Assembly (NCBI GenBank): GCA_034401795.1
Contig: CM067366.1
Span: 83,315,647 to 83,379,646, forward strand
Direction: 5' to 3'
DNA length: 64,000 nt
Origin: Chaetoderma sp. LZ-2023a
Lineage: Eukaryota > Mollusca > Caudofoveata > Chaetodermatida > Chaetodermatidae
A model generated the notes under the pieces. The model ran no database searches. It was not told the origin of the DNA and saw nothing but the letters and a program-made list of their open reading frames with translations. Of the stretch, positions 1-11,880 are shown piece by piece. Made by a program: the position numbers and the translations under genes. Each line of letters opens with the position of its first letter. Within the stretch, counting starts at the first letter, position 1.

Positions 1-1321
1 TTAAAATCATGATTACTCAGCTGAACAATTTCCAAATGCCCGTACTTGGAGGCATCAGAACCACACCTTAAATGTCTATAGTGTACCCCTTTCGCTGTTA
101 TATAGGGAACGAGCGTTTCACCATCATCTGAACGATACATGACCATTTCATTGGTCGTATGTGAAGTGACTGAGTATTCTGACCCAGCCAATGACATATT
201 GTCATCCTCAATATCCTCATCCCCCACATCACTTTCAGATCCAGAATCAATTTGATGACGTTTAATTCCTTCAGCGCCATTATTAATAGGGGTATCCATA
301 GCATCCATCATTGAAATACCTCCACCTATTGCGCCTTTCTCAGGGCTGTGGTTAATGCTACTTATGCCCGAGATTTGACTTAAACGAAGTGAGGGGGGGG
401 GGAGAAATCTTCCTCTAAATTTATTTTGCCCACATCTCAAACTCTCTGACTGAGTAAACTCAATGTCACTCACATTCTCGCCATCTACTGCTTGACTTTC
501 TCTAGCATCAACTGGAGTTAAACCAATCCCTTCTTCTAAAATTTCTATTTCATCATTAGGCTCAGTTCTTGCTACCGCTGCACACGACATTAATGGCAAA
601 TGCACATCAGCTACAACTGGAATTGGCGTTGTAATTGGTGGTGAAATTTCCTTATCCCTTATCAGCTCAGGGGGGTTTTCAACTGATCCACCGTTTTGAG
701 GTTGCTTTGATGCAGTGGAATTGGCCATCTTATTAGGGCATCGCCATTTAAAATGCTCAGTAGAACCGCATATAAGGCACTTGTTTTTCTGTGGACAATC
801 TCCTGCTAGATGGGTAGTACTTGAACAAATGCGGCATTCCTTAACTTGTCCCCTGTACCATAAGGGAAGGATGAAAATTCCATCAATGGACAATTTATTA
901 GGTAACGGTTTATCCACTTTATCGAAATAAACTAGCCTAACTCCAGTCTCTAGCGTCCTGTCAAATCGATACGTCTCTCTCTCTCTCCACCTTCAGAATC
1001 TTCCCATACTGGCTGAGCTCAGATGTTAGCCGCTGATTAGGGATCTCCAAAGGCGCTTTAATCTTCACCACCGCCATCAATTTCTTCAACTCCACAAACC
1101 TCTCCCCTAACAGTCAAATCGTTTGCTAATAGCTTCTCCTTTGCCTGTTCATTGGCCAAAGTGATGTTCCATATATTACGAGTAATATTAATAAGGCCCT
1201 TTAACACCATAGGGCCAGCGCCGACGATATCTTTTAAGCCATGATAAACGTCTATGGCTTATACTTCCAACCCTCTTGTGGTTATTTTCAAACTTAACGT
1301 CCGTTTATATTTAGATGACAT
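1..1321 (-). pseudogene. Tx1-like LINE ORF1 (gag-like), copy 1, decayed
   Basis: Minus-strand remnant of the nucleic-acid-binding first protein of a non-LTR retrotransposon. The start codon at 1321 was chosen because its first residues (M-S-S-K-Y-K-R-T-L-S-L-K-I-T-T) match the starts at 16300 and 63541. Then comes an RNA-binding-like stretch (KEKLL...VRGEVCGVEEI, then KAPLEIP, matching KVPLEIP of the 63.5-kb copy). Two CCHC zinc knuckles follow at about 837-738: C-R-I-C-X4-H-X4-C and C-L-I-C-X4-H-X4-C. The remainder is an acidic, serine-rich tail to the window edge. Breaks: codon 21 is TAA (1261-1259), and a frameshift lies near 1075. The architecture is typical of Tx1/L1-like ORF1 proteins. 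The clade is inferred, because no RT of this copy is in view. Confidence 0.8.
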
Positions 1322-1777
1322 TTCTAATGACGTTATAACAGCAGCGCGCCAGACCACCTTTAAAACCACGCGTCTGCATGTAAGTCACACTAACACAGGT
1401 GAACGAAAAGCCGCCTATACAAACAGGCCAGGCTAATGCAGTTTTCAAAGGCAACCAACATAAAAGGCGCCTTTACCGACGTGAAAGGAGGCGGCGGACA
1501 AGCGCAAATAAAGGAGGACAACGTACAGCTGGACAAGCAAGGCCGAAACAGCAGCGACAGCCAACAATGGCTAGCGCTTTAAAACAAGCGAGCAACAAGC
1601 TTGAAATACTTCGCTGCAAAATACGACCTTCAACATCAAAATCTCCCCAAAATAAATACAACAAAATCAACGTATATACACTTATAAAGAACCAAGACAA
1701 AAATAAAGCATATAGGCGTAGTAGAATTCGTCTTAAATCGAGGTTAATAGCAGAGCCAAATCAGTACAACTTCAATG
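1322..1777 (-). other. 5' UTR of LINE copy 1
   Basis: This lies between the ORF1 start and the (ACT)n array. It aligns patchily with the 5' UTRs of the copies at 15621 and 62858: reading the minus strand, shared blocks include CTTGTCTTGGTT-like, CGAATT-like and GCTCTGC-like words near the array. It is shorter (about 456 bp against about 680 bp) and more diverged. Plus-strand reading frames here show no recognisable protein. Confidence 0.6.
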
Positions 1778-1857
<80 letters not shown>

Positions 1858-1872
1858 CCCACATCCTCTACG

Positions 1873-1964
<92 letters not shown>

Positions 1965-2056
1965 GCGGCTACTGCTAGTACTATTGCTACTGCTCTACAA
2001 CTACTATTGCGACTACCACAGCTACTTCCACTGGTACTACTACCTTTAACAACAAC

Positions 2057-2089
<33 letters not shown>

Positions 2090-2090
2090 C
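1778..2090. repeat. (ACT)n microsatellite with degenerate and (AAT)n tail
   Basis: Near-perfect ACT triplets run from 1778 to about 1964, interrupted at about 1856-1872. Degenerate ACT/GCT triplets follow to about 2045, then AAT triplets. On the minus strand this is (AGT)n lying immediately upstream of LINE copy 1. The long serine-, tyrosine- or threonine-type reading frames here are products of the repeat. Confidence 0.95.
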
Positions 2091-3037
2091 AATTTCAAAA
2101 GACTGCTTACCAATTTCCATCCGCGCTAGTTGTACTTCGCATTACAGGAATAATTTCTCGGCAACCAATTGATTTGTTTTGTCGAACAATATATACTTTT
2201 GATCCACAGATATAATAGCAAAGGCGTGCATATAACGACCGCCTTAGACAGTCCTAAGATATGCACATTAACGCTTGCATGGTGGATGATGTAAAAACGT
2301 TAGGTTCAACAAAGAATATATTTTGGAACGCGGCGATGGCGGTTCTTCAAGACAGGTGATTCATCGAGCACCTGCCTCCTCCAATTACCATTTTGCGGCA
2401 CCTAGAAGACAGGTATTACTCTCGAATAAGTGTTTCCCCTTATCTCACCTTGGTCTATATGAGAGGTCGGTCTACCATGAACAAGTTTATATCCATCACC
2501 GAGGAGACGTGGTACTACTGCGCCTCAGCTGGATATCTGCTCGCTTCAGACATAAAATTCCTGATTTAACTGTCACGAGATATTCTATTCATAGACACAC
2601 CTTTTTCTATCTCATGCCTAGACAGGGTAAATTTTTCTCAATGGAAAGCGAAACGTTTCATGCTTATCGTAATAAGGTTATATACCAATACTCAGATGTG
2701 ACTGATTCTTCAATATCAGTAGTGGCCGTTTGTACGACGGATCACATTTCACCGCAGTGTAATATATGGTTTTCTAAAGGTATGTATGTATCTTTGTATG
2801 CGCGTGTGTGCATATGGAATGATGTGTGTGCGTGTGCGCGCGCGCACGCGAGAGCATGGACCGGTGAGTGGATGGGCGGGTGGGTGGGTGCGCACGCGTG
2901 TGTGCGTGTGTGTACGTAGTAAGAGTACATGCTAGCATGTGAGTATGTTTATTTTTTTTATCCCCATGCGTTAGTCCATGCGTGCGTTCCTCCCGTTGTT
3001 GTATTCGTTCTTCAATGTGTATGTGCATGTGTGTGAG

Positions 3038-3038
<1 letters not shown>
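2091..3038. other. No recognised gene
   Basis: A 198-codon open frame (2323-2919, plus) has no recognisable domain, and its last third is GT/GC simple sequence. I see no splice-supported gene. Confidence 0.5.
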
Positions 3039-3117
<79 letters not shown>

Positions 3118-3130
3118 TGTGTGCGTGCAT
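3039..3130. repeat. (GCGT)n microsatellite
   Basis: Tandem GCGT with GTGT and GCAT variants at the edges. It is alternating purine-pyrimidine sequence. The Cys-Val-Arg-Ala-type frames are repeat translations. Confidence 0.95.
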
Positions 3131-3384
3131 GCGTGCGCGCATATAGAAAGATTGACTTTCAGCGCGATGTACAGCTGCCATAATTGTCTAGCTCTTCTTT
3201 CGTGCTATCCACACGTCTCATTTCATTACATCCTGCATACCAATCGGCTGGAAATACCATCGGTGGGTGATGGAAAAGGGAGGGTGTAACGTGAGACATG
3301 GTAAGACGTGTTAGTAGTTTTTGTTAAAATTCTAAGTTATTAGTACACTCAATCACATACAATGATGTCAATATGGAAGTTAAC

Positions 3385-3640
3385 TGGACAATTTAACATA
3401 CAGGTAGGCCCATTTCAAAAGCTCTTTGTATTTAACCCTTTCATGACGAAACCGGCCCAAACCGCTCCCTGCAGTGGTCTTGAGGAATGTCCATTTGCAG
3501 GCCAAGAGAAGACTATTTTTGAAACCGAACCAGCCATTCCAGCCGTAAATTTCCAAAAATACTCATCGCTTGGACTGCAACCAGTCAATAAGGAAATATT
3601 TTGATTTTCTTGACCAAATTTAGACATTAAAGTGTTAGAT
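3385..3640. repeat. Dispersed repeat family C, copy 1
   Basis: Shares blocks with 10880-11095 and 28150-28340: a GGTCTTGAGRAATGTCCATT-type segment, a CCATTCCAG...GTAAATTT-type segment and a CTTTGGTCTGCAA-type segment. No coding signal is conserved between copies, so it is probably a short nonautonomous element. Confidence 0.6.
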
Positions 3641-5330
3641 CAAATAATGTAACTTTGGCAGAGATATTTAAAATTTTTGGAGTATATTTAACCAAACACA
3701 TATGTATTTCTATAGAGACAGTAGTTTTAAAGATACCATGTGTGAAATCCATGATACAGCTTACGGCGTAGTAAGACGCAACTATCAATGAGGGACTTAG
3801 TTACAATGATATCGTTAACGGCGTAATAAATTAGTTTCAATCTTCGGTATCGTTTACGAAACATTCGTAAATTGATGTTAATTCACAACATTCAAAATTG
3901 TATTTACCATATTAGCATATGTAATTAGCGTGTTGGTGTAAATGTGCATGTATTGAAGTAAAAATCACCATTTTGACCGAAGATCAAATGTTTTGAATGA
4001 CAATTTGTTACCTCGAAAAGAAATTTGTAATCTTGATGCGAAATTGTGTGCATTGCATGAGAATTGTGGATCATGGAATATGATATTCTTTGTTTTGATT
4101 GTAAATTTTGGATCTTGGTATAAGGAATGATTTATGTTGCATGTTAATTTTGGACCTTGGTAGGGCTATATGAAGTGGTTTCTTTCGAATATTTTCCCAT
4201 TTAGCATTCAATAGAACTGAGATACTGGACATTTGTGAGTCAGAATTAAACAGTGCTATCTAACGACAAAGACCTGAAAAAAGAAATATACTTCTATGTC
4301 GTGCAGTGATTAACCAAAGAATGTAGTCAGAATACTGTAAAAGTACATGAAAAAAGTAAGCGCACATTTCATCTAGATATGCAATTATCATCGTAAGGAG
4401 ATATGTGTATATATATATACCTTATCAACCTTTGGCAAAGTCGTCATACTTTATGTATATAATACCCGTTTTGTTGGCAAACTAACATATTGTACATATG
4501 CATACAAGTAAATATCAATAGCGTGTTATATGCATGCAAATTGCGCATTAGATAAATTTAAAAGCACCGAAAATGTGCGTGAGGTGATGAATTTGCTGAC
4601 GCAGTGTGACTTGGATATGTAAGGAATACATCCCAATCTTCCATACCCCAATAATGTTTCTCAAAAGTATCAAACGTTGCCAAAATGTGCGCTTACCTTG
4701 TCTTTAAGCTGTAACACTATTACTATCCAATAGTGACATCCTCCTTCGATAGTCTTTAGGGTGTGATTTGGTGTTAATTGCTGGGAAGGGGGATTGTGTT
4801 CACCTTGATTGGTTCATGTTAGGCAACTGACTGCCTGAGACTGCAATCGTTCCTTCACAAAAGCTGATTTATGGTTCATTCTCTTCTCTTTCCCTCCTTA
4901 TGGGCGCACTGTGTACGTTAGGTAACGTCCTCTGATATGACGTCATTCGTGTCGAGAATGATCTCATAGTTGTTCTCATTAAATTGGTTTCCTGCGTTTT
5001 GGAAGGTATCAATAAATTCCTCAGTCACTGCTGCAATCTCCTTCTGAATCTGATTGTAATGCTTGGAAACAGAACCCTTACTTGAAGATATTGTAGTCTC
5101 GAAATCCTTGATGATCATGCAGCCTCAGTCCCAGTCGTCATGCCGCATCTAACGTTGGTCGCCCCCTTATATGATTGTTCTAATTATGTACTGATGGTCA
5201 CTTCCCGCTTCCAATTGATGAATCCAGTCTGCCAAGTATATGACGTCATTATCAATTACGTCTTATGAAGGTTGGCGCCACAATCAACTACGAAATGAAT
5301 GACGTAACTATGTCAGTCAGGAACTTTTAT
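3641..5330. other. AT-rich DNA without recognised genes
   Basis: AT-rich sequence. Between about 3960 and 4160 a degenerate motif (AATTTTGGATCTTGG-like) recurs several times with irregular spacing. Sequence with TGACGTCA-type palindromes (about 4936 and 5242) resembles the tail of MITE family A. A 66-codon minus-strand frame at 4918-5118 is unassigned. Confidence 0.45.
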
Positions 5331-5339
5331 AACTCCGTC

Positions 5340-5960
5340 AAGTGTACAAATTATATGTCATTAATGTTTAGTTAGGCAGCAACAGCCCGCAGTCAAATTA
5401 GTTTCAAAATATTCAACAGCTTACCTGTATAGTTTTCTCGAAATTGAGGTTCAGGGATATCGGGGATCGATTAATCCCAACACTCTCAAATCGTGGGCGG
5501 AGATTAGCTAGTTCCTGATGCAGTTTTCCATCATTGCGTGTTAAATAGACGTTCGTGCCATTGAATACTGGCGTTGATAGAATGGATGATTCTAATTTAT
5601 CCATCAATCATATGACATCATAATCAACTATGTGAGGTATAGGGTGAGCTCATAATTATTTACGTAATGAATCACGTAGATAAGTTCGTCACGAACTCTT
5701 AATTGATGACCAGCTAAACATTGATGTGCGAATTGTGTGTCTTTACTATTTAATAAACATTCTATAGAATAATTTGAAACTAATTTGCTTGGACAATGTT
5801 GCTGCCATAGGAAGCAACAGTACGAAGTAAAATTAGTTTCAAAATATTCAACAACTTACCTGTATAAATGTGATTCAGAGAGTGTAGCGGTTGATTTATC
5901 TCCGCACGGGCAACGCGTGGGTGGAGCTTAGCGGGTCATAGCTAATACTGTATTCCTCCG
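5340..5960. repeat. MITE family A, two partial copies
   Basis: Two blocks (about 5385-5480 and 5760-5950) carry the family core. It reads CAAATTAGTTTCAAAATATT, then CAACAGCTTACC, then a segment with a GATCGATT-type motif and GTGGGTGGAGCTTAG-type sequence. At 5760-5860 the core is preceded by its inverted copy, which forms a hairpin. Other copies lie at about 14.7, 26.0, 27.9, 35.4, 36.75, 61.5, 61.8 and 62.3 kb. Confidence 0.75.
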
Positions 5961-6734
5961 TTGATATTAATGATTCTGAGGTGATCGGTTTGACACTTTT
6001 ATTAACAATTATTATTTATTAACTATATTTAAATAGTGCGGCGCTTAGATGTCATGACCTTGATCTACTAGACTTGACCTTGATATCAGCGATACAAGAG
6101 GGTGCCATTTATTTTAGCATAGCATGGACTGATCTACAATGCAATAAATTTAGCATAGGACAGACAGCTCCAAAATTAGTTTTATTGACAAATTATAGAT
6201 ACATCAGACCAAAACATTTACCTTGATATTTTTTATCGTGCGCTTCGCCTTGATGATGAAGATACATCTCCAATCGATCGGGTATACCCACATCAATCAC
6301 AATAGGTCTACATCCCAACCTCGCCGGAGTCAAACCATTATTAGCCGTAATGTGAACAGTTTGGGTTTTAGGTGGTTGCAACAATTTTGTATTTAACCTG
6401 ATTAGTGTGTGTCTGGAATCACAAAATGTATGTCCTATGTCAGGATTTAATTGGTGGATTATTTGTGCCACTTTTTTGGCAATTTCTTCCCAAGGTGAGC
6501 ATTACGTTATGATTGTGACTCTAACCCTCTAGAGCACTATGGACACTATGTGACCCCACATAAATAATAATTAGTAAGAATTAATATTATAGCATAAAAT
6601 CTGAAAACACCATATAGTCTTCCATTTGATACCCAATTAGTCTAGTAGCCAAATCCACCATTTTGCTCGTGGTCCGGTTCTGTCAAATTTTGTTTAACAC
6701 TAGATTTATGAATTACAGCCAATACCTCAATGAT
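5961..6734. other. No recognised gene
   Basis: AT-rich. A 92-codon minus-strand frame at 6193-6471 has protein-like composition but no recognised motif and no neighbour that gives it a role. Confidence 0.4.
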
Positions 6735-6900
6735 TGCTGTTGGATGCCAAGAAAGTAAATGTTTAAATTATACACTTTTAGAGGCTTAAACCCTGAGCCT
6801 ATATGTATTGAAGCGAAATAAATCTTAACATACGATGATTCCATTCCATATAAATTAATAAAATTTTTTAAGTTTCGAAATTGAAATAGAGGCACGGGCC
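6735..6900. repeat. MITE family B, half copy
   Basis: Contains CTTTTAGAGGCTTAAA, GCGAAATAAATCTTAACATA and GAAATTGAA...GAGGCACG blocks. These are shared with the full foldback copies at 27455-27785 and 36915-37250. The right arm is missing. Confidence 0.7.
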
Positions 6901-7347
6901 CATAAGCAGTGTCAGAAAATCAAGATGGCGTCCAAGATGGCCTCTATTGTATGTTTTCAGCTATTACTTCTTTCACATAAACATAGGATGATGATTTTGG
7001 TGTCTTGATTTGGTTTCTAAGGGCTGGGGAATCCATTAAAACAATGTATATGGTTGTTCCGGTATCACTTCAGGGGAAATTCAATGTGGCCGCCAATAAT
7101 GGCCGCCATTTCCTCTTTTGGGCTCTAATTTATTTCATATTAAATATTAAATCTAGGATGATAATTTTCGTGACTAGACATGGATCTTCGAGGTCGTGCA
7201 ATCCATTTAAATTATCTATAAATTTGGGAAAGTATTACATAATTTAATAGTCACCAATATAGCCGCTGCCGGAAACAACCCGGCTATTCGAGTTGTTCTT
7301 TAAAATGAGCCGCCTCAAGAGCTGTTTAGTACAGGAATTGAGTTGTA
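6901..7347. other. Noncoding sequence with GATGGCSGCC-type words
   Basis: Contains AAGATGGCGTCCAAGATGGC at about 6921 and GGCCGCCAATAATGGCCGCC at about 7088, words that also occur in the 60.1-61.0 kb repeats. No gene is seen. It ends at the probable gypsy target duplication (GTAAG, 7348-7352). Confidence 0.45.
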
Positions 7348-7352
7348 GTAAG

Positions 7353-7542
7353 TTGAAATATCGCGTGTTTCTTATTATATTGCTAGAGCAAACTCGGTAC
7401 ATGAGCGCTGATATTAAAGGACAACTTTACTAATAGGGGTTGATACGGGCGGGTCTCTAATTAAGGATGACGGCAGTGTCGGGTGTGCGTGTTTAAATGT
7501 TAATTAGGTCATTGAGAGAATGAGTTCTGATGGACATTACAT
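7353..7542 (-). repeat. 3' LTR of gypsy element, with internal deletion
   Basis: Matches 10338-10599 closely over both ends (TTGAAATATCGCGTGTTTC and GAGTTCTGATGGACATTA). It lacks about 73 bp that the other LTR has between TGATAC and CGGGCGGG. Confidence 0.88.
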
Positions 7543-7954
7543 CCCACCATGTTTTATGAAATTTAGTAATTTATCAAGTCTATTAAGCGTCAAACAATAT
7601 CCATTGCCATAGAGTCAGAATGATTTAAAGTTTTAAAATAACTTTTGAAGTTTGATCCAACAGTCCACTTCAGGAGGTGATCGGATTCAGGAAGTAAACT
7701 GTGTAGACGTACACTAATCCGGAGACTATACGCAGTGTGGTAAACCATTACAAGTTCACAGGTAATCTCCATATATTAAACCTATAAATCCGTTTCGAAT
7801 TCAAATCGTACAATTATTTCCAGTATAATACGACTATAGATCCTTTTTGGAACTGAAAATGACTATTATTATAGAGACATCTATTTACTACGAATATATG
7901 CAAGGTAATAAGCAAGCCAGGGATTACACCCTTTAACTACACAGGCTTGCTGGT

Positions 7955-9115
7955 TTATTCTAACACACATTTATGTACATAGGAATTTGCCAGTCTTGTT
8001 GGAGGTCGTCTGTCGTTTCCGAGCGGATAGCGTCTCGTAATGGGTGCGCGTAGTTGACCTAGTGATGTCGTTGGAGGTTCTTGGTCTAGAGTCGGTAACT
8101 CGGGCATAGGTGTTGGAATGTAATCATCATCATCATAGTCATGCGCAGGTGTCACTTTGACATTTGCGCTAATGAGTTTAAAATGTGATGCATTTCGCGT
8201 GATGACATGGTCAGTTCTTTCGGCCGTTATCATGGTGCCTTTGATCTTTATAACTGTGTACGGGCGTTCACAATATGCTGTTGAAAGTTTGTTTCATTTC
8301 ATCTGTTTTACAAGGACACTGTCTCCAACTTTAAATTTATGTTTACGCACATTTCTGGATTTATCCGCATTTGTTTTCATTTCTGCTTTGGCTTTCTGAT
8401 CAGCAGTACGAATGTCATTGTCTTCGCTACTGTTATTAATTTGTGGAAGTTCGATTCGCAGTTTCATGTTGAAAAGTTCCTGCGCTGGCGATATATGAGT
8501 CGAGCAGTGAGGTGTGCACGATAACTGCGAAGAAATCTGAACAGTTCCTGCTTCCATCACTTTCTCTCGACGTGAGCTGCACGAATAGCCTTTGCGATGG
8601 TTTTGACGAATCTTTCTACTTCGCCATTTGCTCGTAGCCACAGGGGTGTAACCTTTCTGTGCGCGAAGCCTAAGTACTTTGAAAATTATCGAAACTCTTC
8701 CCCTTTGAATGGTGGTCCATTGTATGTTTTCACGATTTACGGAATTCCTAACATAGAGAATATGCCATCAAATATTGGAATGACTGCTTTCGCGGATGTT
8801 GACTTTGTTATTTTGATAACTGGATAACGTGAATAGTCATCTATCACTATTAATAAATAATCTCCCGAGGGGAATGGTCCACATAAATCTACGCTTATGT
8901 TAGTCCAAGGCTCTTTAGGAAGATCTGTGATCTGAAATGGTTCACGATTTGCAGTACTTGTTGTTGCTCGGCATGACATACACTGTTTGATTGGATCCTC
9001 TGCCATTTTAGATATTTGGCCAGTCTTGCAATCGCTAGGCTGACTTTTGTTCAATATTTTTACAATCCCCAATTCATTGGCTGTGTCACAACCTAAATAA
9101 TGAACCATTAGTGCC
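7955..9115 (-). pseudogene. gypsy protease end, integrase core and tail, broken
   Basis: Reading from 9115 downwards, the protease C-terminus (L-G-C-D-T-A-N-E-L-G-I-V) is out of frame with the upstream gag-protease. It is followed within about 20 residues by integrase sequence (C-M-S-C, then P-W-T-N-I-S-V-D-L-C-G-P-F). All of RT-RNase H is therefore missing. The core continues (D-Y-L-L-I-V-I-D-D-Y-S-R-Y-P). The usual second catalytic Asp position reads V-K-T-Y-N-G-P-P-F (Tyr for Asp), while A-N-G-E-V-E-R-F keeps the catalytic Glu. Stops occur near 8745 and 8690. The frame at 7955-8233 is the C-terminal tail (PITRRYPLGNDRRPPTR-like). Confidence 0.85.
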
Positions 9116-10125
9116 TTCAACCACGTAGAATACGGCAGTTGTAATCCTTTGTTTCGTTTCTACCTCGGCATCGAATTTGCCACAAATCGGAAGTGGTTTG
9201 TCTGATAAATATGGGAATATTATAGTCTTAGCACGCAGTAATGGCGGGCGATTATTTAGAGTTGCATACCAATTCTTATCAAGCATGTTTACTGACGCAC
9301 CAGTGTCTATAAGTATCTTTATATGCGTATTTTGTATTTTGGTTGCCGCTTTGGGCGACGATGTTCCCACTTTATTTGTTGGTTGTCTCGCACCTGATCT
9401 ATTACGTTTGGACATTTCTTCAATGTTCATCAAGTGTCGCGTAACACCATAGCCATTATCAGAATCACTTGACTCATTTGTATCCGAGTCTATGTCAAAA
9501 TCCTCAAGACGCTTCACAAGTCTTCGATTATTCGCTTGCATCCGTCTATCTGGAAGCCTTTCGGCTTTCCTAGGCAATCTACAACACTTAGCGAAATGTC
9601 CAATCTTATTGCAGTTCATGCAACGTTTACCTTTGGCTGGGCAATCAAATTTGTGGGTATAATTGTACGCACATCTGAAACACTTTGTCTTGGTACTTAG
9701 ATCATACTGAGACGAACTACTTGGCTGTCCATGTATCTTTGTCATTGTCTCATTACTTGTTGCTGGTCGGTGTTTCTGTTTCCGTTCTTGGAATGCATTT
9801 ACTGATTCGTATGTTACATCTTCTATGCGATGCGTTTGTGATTCTGACGGTTCTATTATTCTCGCTAAATCGAGCAATTGTTTCAATGTCATAGCCGCGT
9901 CCTTTAACGCTTGGAGTCGTAACTTGGACGACAAACAGCATTGAATAATTTGCGACTTTATTTCCTTGTCTATATCCACAAACTCGCACGTCGCAGCAAG
10001 CTGACGTAATCTAGTATGGTATGTGTCCATTGACTCACCTGGTCTCTGCTGAGTCTGTCGGAAGACATAAACTTCGTATTCGCGATTTCGCTTAGGTGAG
10101 AAATATTCTGTTAAACACTCAGTGA
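9116..10125 (-). pseudogene. gypsy gag C-terminal half and retropepsin
   Basis: An open frame covers most of this stretch. Upstream of the Met at 10030 the frame continues (Y-F-S-P-K-R-N-R-E-Y-E-V-Y-V-F-R-Q), so the true gag start lay further out and is deleted. The frame then holds R-L-R-Q-L-A-A-T-C-E-F, a cysteine-rich nucleocapsid segment (C-F-R-C ... C-P, then a CCHC knuckle C-M-N-C-X4-H-X4-C), a serine/acidic linker, and the retropepsin active site I-L-I-D-T-G-A-S. It frameshifts just after G-T-N-G-S-L. The family assignment is firm. The clade within Ty3/gypsy is uncertain without the RT. Confidence 0.9.
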
Positions 10126-10337
10126 CTTACTGTACGTCAATTAAATACGTGTACATCCTCGACATTCGGCCCGAACACGCTATATACTTATGTTAACTTT
10201 TAAATTGAAACTTTAACACTCAATTATTATGCAAAAGTTACTTTTACCACAATATTGCTTGGCCTTATTAACACACTTTGTTAATTCATTAAACTCGTTA
10301 CTGATTCTATTCAGATCCACTTTTCACTCGTCGCCAG

Positions 10338-10599
10338 TTGAAATATCGCGTGTTTCTTATTATATTGCTAGAACAATCTCGGTACATGAGCGCTGATATT
10401 AAGGGACAACTTTACTAATCGGCTATGATACAGAGACTGATCTGCCAGCATTCTCACTACAGCAAGCAGTACATGACTATAAAAATAAGAGCTAATCTCC
10501 AAACGGGCGGGTCTCTAATTAAGGATGACGGCAGTGTCGGGTGTGCGTGTTTGAATGTTAATTAGGCCATTGAGAGAATGAGTTCTGATGGACATTAGA
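10338..10599 (-). repeat. 5' LTR of gypsy element
   Basis: The longer, 262-bp LTR. It contains an ACTATAAAAATAAGAG segment that the 3' LTR lacks. Confidence 0.88.
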
Positions 10600-10879
10600 G
10601 TAAGAGACTGCCATTCTTTAGTGATGACATTTCGATTGCCCAATTGGTGGTCGCTATAGACAGGCGTGACTGTATTTTTAGCAACACTTATGTGTAGACA
10701 TCATTCTATATGTAATTAGGATATAGGGTCTATTTATTTCCTATTCAGTATATGGTTTCTACCTGATTTATGAGATGGTTGCCATTATTTGTATTGCGAC
10801 CAATGTGCGATCATGGAACAAGTTCGAGGTCTGATTATTAGTTCTAGCTTTCTATTCATAATTGCACAATGAATGGGAA

Positions 10880-11095
10880 TATAATATGGCTGTTAACTCA
10901 TTGACACTTATATTAGCCAAAAACGGTCTTGAGAAATGTCCATTTGCAGACCAAAAGAAGACTATTCTTGGAAATGTACCTTTGGAATGACTGAGCCAGT
11001 CATTCCAGTGGTAAATTTTCAAAAACAGTTCTCGTGGTCTGCAAATGGACATTTTCTATGGCACAATTAGAAATATCGTGAACAAAGGGTTAAAG
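10880..11095. repeat. Dispersed repeat family C, copy 2, with hairpin
   Basis: Shares segments with 3385-3640 and 28150-28340. GAAATGTCCATTTGCAGACC (about 10934) and its inverted counterpart GGTCTGCAAATGGACATTTT (about 11037) can form a stem of about 20 bp. Confidence 0.6.
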
Positions 11096-11399
11096 GGTTA
11101 AAGTCATTTAAATGAGTGACTAGGCTAACCGGCAACTAAACCAGTCTTCCTATAGTCTTTCTAGTATCACCTAACAGATACCCATTCAAACCCGACTTCC
11201 TACACTGTTATACCTCTATATTACCTACACTTCCATTGCTTCCATCCCTACACTTCCATTAGTTCCATGATGGCCGGATACGAAACTTGTGTGTTCACTT
11301 CTTCGAGAAACCTATATTGTTAAAGGTACAGAATAGCGTACAGCTCACGTTATGCTCAATGCAGCTACAAGCACGAGCACTACTCTTGGAGCCACCCTT

Positions 11400-11522
11400 A
11401 CAAGCGCGCACGCACGCACGCACGCGCGCTCGCTCGCTCCCGACACCCCCCCCCCCCCTACACCACACCCAACCCCAACCAACCCCCCGGCCACACACGC
11501 ACGCACGCACGCACGCACACCA
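11400..11522. repeat. (CGCA)n and poly-C low-complexity tract
   Basis: ACGC repeats, a run of C, ACCCCAACC repeats, then more ACGC repeats. Several histidine/arginine/proline-rich frames are artefacts of this tract. Confidence 0.9.
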
Positions 11523-11566
11523 AAAAAGATGAACGATAACCGCTGGAGCGAGTTCTGAAAAGTTGG

Positions 11567-11880
11567 TCAGAGTGTTTTAACCATTGTGTCCTTTGTCCAG
11601 CCATACAATTCCGGATCCAGTTCTAGTGGATATTTGTCTTCCAATGAACGCCACACAATGCCTTCGTGATGGGCCCTTTTAATATTCCTTGCAAACCCCT
11701 GATTGGTCAGAGGAAGACAGCACAATTTGTGTGGTAATAATGAGGTGTGTCCTGTTTTGAATGTCCATACCTCCCAACGCATTTCCGACATTGACTCATT
11801 AGAACTGTGTCCATAACAAGCTGGCATAAATGTGGTGGATTGCATAATGATGGCCACAATCATAATTCTATCAGAGTGTC
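11567..11880 (-). pseudogene. Fragment of repeated cysteine-rich protein family
   Basis: The minus-strand frame contains S-M-S-E-M-R-W-E-V-W-T-F-K-T-G, K-L-C-C-L-P-L-T and K-R-A-H-H-E-G-I-V-W-R, ending D-P-E-L-Y-G-W. The stretch parallels K-L-P-P-T ... L-R-V-H-L-Q-I-V-P-W in the pseudogene at 35590-36480. I infer that both derive from one multicopy protein family whose full form has a C-terminal cysteine cluster. The function is unknown to me. The upstream and downstream parts are missing here. Confidence 0.5.

Larger units (their letters stand above)
7353..10599 (-). mobile_element. Ty3/gypsy LTR retrotransposon, internally deleted
   Basis: A complete but defective insertion read on the minus strand. 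The LTRs are at 10338-10599 (5') and 7353-7542 (3'). A probable 5-bp target duplication, GTAAG, lies at 7348-7352 and 10600-10604. Just inside the 5' LTR the minus strand reads TGGCGACGAGTG, a plausible tRNA primer-binding site. The remaining order is gag C-terminal half, protease, a deletion that removes reverse transcriptase and RNase H, then integrase core and tail. At 3.2 kb it is well short of a full-length element. It cannot move on its own. Confidence 0.88.

Noticed and set aside
1399-2049. 216-codon open frame ending in long Tyr/Thr/Leu runs
   Set aside because: It is made by the (ACT)n array plus antisense of a LINE 5' UTR. No recognisable domain.
4918-5118. 66-codon minus-strand frame with protein-like composition
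   Set aside because: No homologous copy in the window, no recognised motif, and flanked by MITE-like sequence. An isolated exon cannot be excluded.
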